From contig JACJYC010000002.1 of the NCBI GenBank assembly GCA_020636325.1, forward strand, positions 124,001 through 188,000: 64,000 bases of DNA. Reading direction: 5' to 3'. The notes under the pieces are model-generated. The model worked only from the letters and a program-made list of their open reading frames with translations, made no database searches and was not told where the DNA came from. Positions 59,750 to 64,000 of this stretch are shown here, piece by piece. This stretch comes from Lewinellaceae bacterium. GTDB taxonomy: Bacteria > Bacteroidota > Bacteroidia > Chitinophagales > Saprospiraceae. A program made the position numbers and the translations under genes. How positions within the stretch are numbered: position 1 is the first letter of the stretch; the number at the start of each line of letters is the position of its first letter.

Positions 59750-60634
59750 ATGCAAGTAGTCGTTTTCGGGAAAGAAGCCAAGGAAAGGGATATTCCCCAT
59801 ATCCAGCAATTGTTCGACTCGCTCCATGCGGACGGCATCAACACCTACGTATTCGCCGATTACCTGCCGCAGATCAAGGGCAAGGTCAAATTTTCGCGCG
59901 ACGTAGGCGTATTTGAAGGATACCTGGATTTCAGCGTCAAAAAATTCGATTTCGTGATCACACTGGGCGGCGACGGCACCATTCTGGAGGCCGTTACCCA
60001 TATCCGCAACAGCGGGGTCCCCATTGTGGGGATCAACCTGGGCCGGCTGGGTTTTCTGTCCAGCATTGAGAAAAAGCGGATTCCGGAAGCGGTCTCGCTG
60101 CTGCAACGGGGCATGTTCAACCTGGAAGAGCGACAGTTGATCCGGGTGGACAGCAACCTGCCGCTGTTCGGGGAGATCCCGTTCGGACTGAACGATTTCG
60201 CCCTGCTCAAACGGGATACCTCGTCCATGATCACCATTCATACATACATCAACGGCTCCTACCTCAACTCCTACTGGGCGGACGGCCTGATCGTAGCTAC
60301 CCCTACCGGATCAACCGGCTATAGCCTCAGTTGCGGCGGCCCGATCGTATTCCCCGACTCCGGCAATTTTGTCATCACGCCGGTAGCGCCGCATAACCTG
60401 AACGTACGCCCCATTGTGCTGTCAGACGATTCGGTCATTTCGTTTGAGATCGAAGGGCGGGCGGAAAATTTCCTGTGCACGCTCGACTCCCGTTTCGAGT
60501 CCATCACCTCGGCGCACCAACTGGCTGTGCGCAAGAACGGTTTTACGGTCAGGCTCGTTCAATTGCTCGATGTCGGTTTTCTGGAAACGATAAGGAACAA
60601 ACTGGCCTGGGGGGCGGATAGCAGGAATGCTTAG
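59750..60634 (+). CDS. nadK: NAD kinase
   Basis: A 294-residue kinase that makes NADP from NAD. The catalytic GGDGT motif has Asp75 (VITLGGDGTILEAV), with the NAD-binding NDFALLKRD, TPTGSTGYSLSCGGPIVFP and APHNLNVRP following. Length and layout are typical for Bacteroidota NadK. The gene is directly followed by a GA-rich array. Confidence 0.95.
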   Translation: MQVVVFGKEAKERDIPHIQQLFDSLHADGINTYVFADYLPQIKGKVKFSRDVGVFEGYLDFSVKKFDFVITLGGDGTILEAVTHIRNSGVPIVGINLGRLGFLSSIEKKRIPEAVSLLQRGMFNLEERQLIRVDSNLPLFGEIPFGLNDFALLKRDTSSMITIHTYINGSYLNSYWADGLIVATPTGSTGYSLSCGGPIVFPDSGNFVITPVAPHNLNVRPIVLSDDSVISFEIEGRAENFLCTLDSRFESITSAHQLAVRKNGFTVRLVQLLDVGFLETIRNKLAWGADSRNA

Positions 60635-60635
60635 G

Positions 60636-60709
60636 ATGGGGGGAGGGGGAGAGGGTGAGAGAGGGTGAGAGAGGTGAGAGAGGTGAGAGAGGTGAGAGGG
60701 TGAGAGAGC
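60636..60709 (+). repeat. GA-rich array (GGTGAGAGA units)
   Basis: After a G-rich leader, GGTGAGAGA-type units repeat at least six times just behind nadK. Same family as 39094-39131 and 49507-49555. Confidence 0.85.
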
Positions 60710-60741
60710 AAACCTTTGGCTTGTGACGATGTTCAGCAGAT

Positions 60742-62049
60742 ATGTCTTTAAAGATCAGATATTTTTTCTCCAGGCTGCAGTCGAGTTTCTGGTTTGTACC
60801 CGGGCTCATCCTGCTGTCGAGTATCGGGCTTGCGGTCCTGTTTTTGTACCTCGACTACAATTTCCCGTTCCGGCCGGGCGGCATTTTAAAGATCATTTTT
60901 TCGGAGGATCCCGCTTCCGGCAGAACCGTACTGTCCATCATTGCCGGCGCTATGGCGGGCATTGCCGGGACGGTCTTTTCCATCACGCTGGTAGTGCTGC
61001 AACTGGCCTCTTCCCAGTTGGGGCCCCGATTGCTGCAGAATTTCATGTACAAGCGCATCAACCAGGTGGTGCTGGGGCAGTACATCGGCCTGTTTTTGTA
61101 CAGCATCCTCGTGCTCAATGCGCTGGAGGAAAACGGCCGCGGCGGTTTTATCCCCAATTTTTCGATCCTGTTCGCCATTGTGTTCGCTGTGTTCAATGTC
61201 TTTTTATTGGTCATTTACATTCACAACATCAGTACGAGCATCCAGCCCAGCAAGATCATTTACGAGCTGAGGCTGGAAATTGAGGAAAGCATAACAAAGC
61301 TGTACCCGGATACCAACGAGAACAATCCAGGGACCGCTTCGCCGTCCGATTCGATTGGTCTGCCCCATGTCAAGACCATATTTGCCCACCGAAGCGGTTA
61401 TATCCAATACTACGACCTGGATGCCCTGATCCGGTTTGCCGGGAAAGAAGAGGCTGCAATAAAGATCAATGAAAAGCCGGGGGCTTATATCGTAAAACAA
61501 CAGCCCGTTTTTGAAATTTTTGCAGGCAGGAATATTGAGATCGATGCCGAAGCGGAGCGGCGACTCCAGGGGAATTACCAGCTGTTCAGGAAAAAATCGT
61601 TTTTCCAGGATACGGAATTCGCTATCCAGCAGATCGTTGAAATCGCGTCAAAGGCCTTATCCCCCGGCATCAACGACCCCAATACGGCCATCAATTGCAT
61701 CGACAACCTGACCTCGGCCTTATGCCTGCTGGTGAACGCCTATATCCCCGATGCGACCGTTAAAGACGATAACGGCCGGGTGCTGATCATGGCCAACAAC
61801 AATTCATTTGAGGGCTACCTGAAGGCCTCTTTTGACCAGATCCGGCAATTCGGCGCCTCCAGCCCTTCGGTGATCATCAGAATGATGGAATCGATCATCA
61901 CCATTTTTGAACTGGACAAAACAAAAAAGCACCGGGAAACCCTCAAAAATTACGCCGAACTGGTGTGGGAAACCGGGGAAAAGGTGTTTACCTTGAGCTC
62001 GGATATTGAGGATTTGCGCAGACGATATACTATAATGAGCGAAAAATGA
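60742..62049 (+). CDS. DUF2254 domain integral membrane protein
   Basis: A 435-residue protein with four N-terminal membrane helices (FWFVPGLILLSSIGLAVLFL, SIIAGAMAGIAGTVFSITLV, VLGQYIGLFLYSILVLNAL, FAIVFAVFNVFLLVIYIHNI) and a soluble C-terminal domain (KALSPGINDPNTAINCIDNL). The VVLQLASSQLGPRLLQNF segment is diagnostic for DUF2254, a widespread family of unknown function. It overlaps the next gene by 4 nt (ATGA). Confidence 0.9.
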   Translation: MSLKIRYFFSRLQSSFWFVPGLILLSSIGLAVLFLYLDYNFPFRPGGILKIIFSEDPASGRTVLSIIAGAMAGIAGTVFSITLVVLQLASSQLGPRLLQNFMYKRINQVVLGQYIGLFLYSILVLNALEENGRGGFIPNFSILFAIVFAVFNVFLLVIYIHNISTSIQPSKIIYELRLEIEESITKLYPDTNENNPGTASPSDSIGLPHVKTIFAHRSGYIQYYDLDALIRFAGKEEAAIKINEKPGAYIVKQQPVFEIFAGRNIEIDAEAERRLQGNYQLFRKKSFFQDTEFAIQQIVEIASKALSPGINDPNTAINCIDNLTSALCLLVNAYIPDATVKDDNGRVLIMANNNSFEGYLKASFDQIRQFGASSPSVIIRMMESIITIFELDKTKKHRETLKNYAELVWETGEKVFTLSSDIEDLRRRYTIMSEK

Positions 62050-62588
62050 AACGGATATTGGAGATCACAGGGATATTGGTCGGCATCATCGCCGGAGGCA
62101 TTACGATTTATCTCTTTGCCACTCGTTCAGGAGAAGGCGAATCACTGCCGCCTTCGCCGCCGCCCACGCCCGCTGTTGCGCTTTCGTTGGAATCAATAGC
62201 AGGCACATACGACCTGGTATCCTGGACCGAAAATACGCAATCAGGCGAGGCGCTCGGTATAAATGCGAAAAGCGGTCAATTGACCGTCTCTCCGACAGGT
62301 GAAATTGCCTGGGAATTAGCCCTCCAGGCCAAGGACGAGACCGGCAATCCGATTTCCGGCATTACCTGCAAAGGGGAATATGACCTGTCTGAAAGCAAGA
62401 TCAAAGGCATTGCCGGCGGAACCAATGTGAAGTGGAGCCGCAGTATCGAATCTGTAAAGGATTACGTCTGGATGTCGTTTTGCGGATACCACCTCGGCCA
62501 GACCTCCCTGCCGTTTGCACTGACCATGCAGGATAACATGCTTCAAATGGAGAATGTCCGGGGCGTGTTCAAATGGCAAAAAAAATAA
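62046..62588 (+). CDS. Hypothetical membrane-anchored protein
   Basis: A 180-residue protein with one N-terminal membrane helix (ILEITGILVGIIAGGITIYL), a proline-rich linker (PPSPPPTPA), and a C-terminal lipocalin-like beta domain of about 130 residues (SIAGTYDLVSWTENTQSGE, GEYDLSESKIKGIAGG, MQMENVRGVFKWQKK-like end). No family assigned. Its ATG overlaps the DUF2254 stop, so the two are co-translated. Confidence 0.72.
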   Translation: MKRILEITGILVGIIAGGITIYLFATRSGEGESLPPSPPPTPAVALSLESIAGTYDLVSWTENTQSGEALGINAKSGQLTVSPTGEIAWELALQAKDETGNPISGITCKGEYDLSESKIKGIAGGTNVKWSRSIESVKDYVWMSFCGYHLGQTSLPFALTMQDNMLQMENVRGVFKWQKK

Positions 62589-62605
62589 TTTGGCGAATCG
62601 GAATA

Positions 62606-62624
62606 TTCATCGTAATATTGCAAT
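62606..62624. promoter_or_regulatory. Predicted ArsR operator 1
   Basis: TTCATCGTAATATTGCAAT, identical to 62989-63007. Its core ATCGTAAT-ATTGCAAT (62609-62624) is an imperfect palindrome (6 of 8 positions symmetric). It ends 13 nt before the arsR start. Confidence 0.75.
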
Positions 62625-62637
62625 TAAATAATAAAAT

Positions 62638-62973
62638 ATGGGCGTCACCAAAACGGACCTTTTCTCTGACACGCAAAACGAGATCGCACTGGCGGCCAAG
62701 GCGTTTGCGCATCCCGCCCGGGTGGCCATCGTCCAATACCTGCTGAAGGCCAATGCCTGCATCAACAGCGATCTGGTGCAGGAACTGGGCCTGGCCCAGG
62801 CCACCATCAGCCAGCACCTGAGGGAGCTCAAGGACATCGGCATTATTCAGGGGACGGTCGAAGGGACCCGCCTGAACTACTGCATCAATCCGGTCCGCTG
62901 GGCAGAGGTCAAAGACCAGTTCAATGCGCTTTTTGACCAGTATAAATCTTGCGACCCCGGCGGTTGTTGCTAA
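62638..62973 (+). CDS. arsR: ArsR-family arsenic-responsive repressor
   Basis: A 111-residue winged-helix regulator: FAHPARVAIVQYLLKANACI, the helix-turn-helix LVQELGLAQATISQHLRELK and a beta-wing (GIIQGTVEGTRLNYCIN). The recognition helix region lacks the classical CVC arsenic site. Instead the C-terminus ends CDPGGCC (Cys105, Cys110, Cys111), so metalloid sensing probably occurs there, as in some other ArsR lineages. Followed by arsM, with operator copies before both genes. Confidence 0.92.
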   Translation: MGVTKTDLFSDTQNEIALAAKAFAHPARVAIVQYLLKANACINSDLVQELGLAQATISQHLRELKDIGIIQGTVEGTRLNYCINPVRWAEVKDQFNALFDQYKSCDPGGCC

Positions 62974-62988
62974 AAAAATTTTTCATTT

Positions 62989-63007
62989 TTCATCGTAATA
63001 TTGCAAT
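62989..63007. promoter_or_regulatory. Predicted ArsR operator 2
   Basis: Second exact copy of the 19-bp sequence at 62606-62624, ending 11 nt before the arsM start. It suggests separate control of arsM within the cluster. Confidence 0.75.
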
Positions 63008-63018
63008 AATACAAAGCC

Positions 63019-63894
63019 ATGAATACGGAACAAGAACTGAAGAATGCAGTGAAGGAGCGTTACGCCCGGATAGCCGAACAGGGTAAAGCCGAGAATGCCG
63101 CTTCCTGCTGCGGGGCTACTACGCCGTCCAACAAGGTATACAACATCATGATGGACGACTACTCCGGGACGGAGGGTTATGTGGAGGATGCCGACCTGGG
63201 TCTGGGTTGCGGCCTGCCCACCCGGTTTGCCCAGATACGGCCCGGCGATACGGTAATTGACCTGGGCTCCGGGGCCGGGAACGACTGCTTTGTGGCCCGC
63301 CATGAAACGGGCGCCGCAGGAAAAGTGATCGGCATTGATTTCACGCCTGCCATGATCCGGAAAGCGCGGATGAATGCCGAAAAACTGGGCTACAACAACG
63401 TCGAATTCCGCGAAGGCGATATCGATGAAATGCCGGTCAGCGATAATGTGGCCGATGTCATTGTCAGCAACTGCGTGCTCAACCTGGTACCCGACAAGAA
63501 AAAGGTGATCGGTGAAATTTTCAGGGTGCTGAAACCGGGCGGCCATTTCAGCATTTCGGACATTGTCCTGGTTGGAGATCTTCCGGATGCCTTGCGCGCA
63601 GACGCCGAAATGTACGCCGGGTGCGTGGCGGGCGCCATTCAACAAGCGGATTACCTCCAATTCATCCGGGATGCCGGTTTCCGGCAGATCACCCTGCAAA
63701 AGGAAAAGCCGATTGTCATCCCGGAAGATATCCTGGGCAAATACCTCTCCCCGGAAGGGATTGAACACTTCAACAAGGGTGGAACCGGCATTTTCAGCAT
63801 CACGGTATATGCGGAAAAACCGGGCGGTAAGCGGGAAAAAGCTGAAGACGCCGCCCAGGTTGAGAAAGCATGCTGCGACCCAGGTTGTTGTTAA
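63019..63894 (+). CDS. arsM: Arsenite methyltransferase
   Basis: A 291-residue SAM-dependent enzyme that methylates As(III). The methyltransferase motif I is VIDLGSGAGNDCFVARHETG, and the family cysteines are present: SCCGA (Cys30-Cys31), GLGCG (Cys64), SNCVLNLVPDK and YAGCVAGAIQ. The C-terminus ends CCDPGCC, almost identical to the tail of ArsR encoded just upstream. The gene belongs to the arsR-arsM-arsC cluster and has its own operator copy. Confidence 0.94.
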   Translation: MNTEQELKNAVKERYARIAEQGKAENAASCCGATTPSNKVYNIMMDDYSGTEGYVEDADLGLGCGLPTRFAQIRPGDTVIDLGSGAGNDCFVARHETGAAGKVIGIDFTPAMIRKARMNAEKLGYNNVEFREGDIDEMPVSDNVADVIVSNCVLNLVPDKKKVIGEIFRVLKPGGHFSISDIVLVGDLPDALRADAEMYAGCVAGAIQQADYLQFIRDAGFRQITLQKEKPIVIPEDILGKYLSPEGIEHFNKGGTGIFSITVYAEKPGGKREKAEDAAQVEKACCDPGCC

Positions 63895-63914
63895 ACGAAC
63901 CAAAGAAGTTTCCC

Positions 63915-64000
63915 ATGCTGCCGGAACTGCTTGTCACCATTGAGAAAATGCGGTCGCGTCCTGTCGCGGATGAACGAAAAAAGGCTCTTCAACCCCTGAT
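63915..64000 (+). CDS. Arsenate reductase / low-molecular-weight tyrosine phosphatase-like protein (cut by window end)
   Basis: Only 28 codons are inside the window (MLPELLVTIEK, then MRSRPVADERKKALQPL). This start resembles the N-terminus of Bacteroidota arsenate-reductase-type phosphatases, whose next segment would be IDFIQ and then a CTHNSRRSQ-like loop. Position 20 nt after arsM supports this. The active site is outside the window, so the call is tentative. Confidence 0.55.
   Translation, partial: MLPELLVTIEKMRSRPVADERKKALQPL

Overview
The window (about 55% G+C, no rRNA, tRNA, CRISPR array or insertion sequence seen) comes from a Bacteroidota chromosome, most likely a Saprospiria/Lewinella-like member. 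The evidence is several proteins with type IX secretion (T9SS) C-terminal sorting domains, a giant SprB-repeat adhesin, LytTR and one-protein hybrid two-component regulators, a DUF2911/TPR protein, and -7 boxes of the Bacteroidota form TAnnTTTG in front of many genes. The taxonomic placement is inferred from gene content only.

Layout. 1-10 kb: cut TauE/SafE permease, secreted zinc metalloprotease, TPR histidine kinase, dipeptide epimerase plus MoaC, DUF2911 protein, LytS/LytTR pair. 10.6-20.4 kb: two T9SS cargo proteins (the first with a G10 tract in its signal peptide region), threonine synthase divergent from an AraC regulator, and a 1549-residue SprB/cohesin-like adhesin. 20.4-26.6 kb: two small membrane proteins divergent from a TetR regulator with a clear operator, a SnoaL-like lipoprotein, a TrhA/hemolysin III protein, and a dimethylargininase-like hydrolase beside an AdiC-like permease. 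26.7-31.1 kb: a membrane protein, an A+T-rich island with a DUF3883 nuclease-like protein, then recQ-aroQ. 31.3-39.1 kb: kdsD, an unrecognised lipoprotein/TPR-like pair, a small lipoprotein, a Smr protein, a methyltransferase and a TonB protein. 39.3-46.5 kb: a non-phosphorylating L-fucose catabolic operon headed by a GH127 enzyme. 46.6-56.4 kb: T9SS cargo, a kinase, a large soluble hybrid regulator, another T9SS cargo next to a frameshifted T9SS pseudogene, and a DPP-IV peptidase. 56.4-64 kb: exonuclease III, MoxR ATPase, BamA/TamA-like protein, NAD kinase, DUF2254 protein, and an arsR-arsM-(arsC) arsenic operon with two copies of a palindromic operator.

The most unusual layer lies between the genes. 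Junctions are filled by short-unit arrays with units of 7, 8, 9 and 10 bp or GA-rich units, and the 7-mer, 8-mer, 10-mer and GA families each recur at two or three loci. One 12-copy heptamer array is translated: it makes up nearly the whole signal sequence of a lipoprotein whose start codon overlaps the kdsD stop codon. Homopolymer-linked frame breaks occur at the G10 tract (10.78 kb), a T5 run at the end of the DUF3883 gene, and in the T9SS pseudogene at 53.5-53.9 kb. They may reflect real variation, decay or consensus errors.
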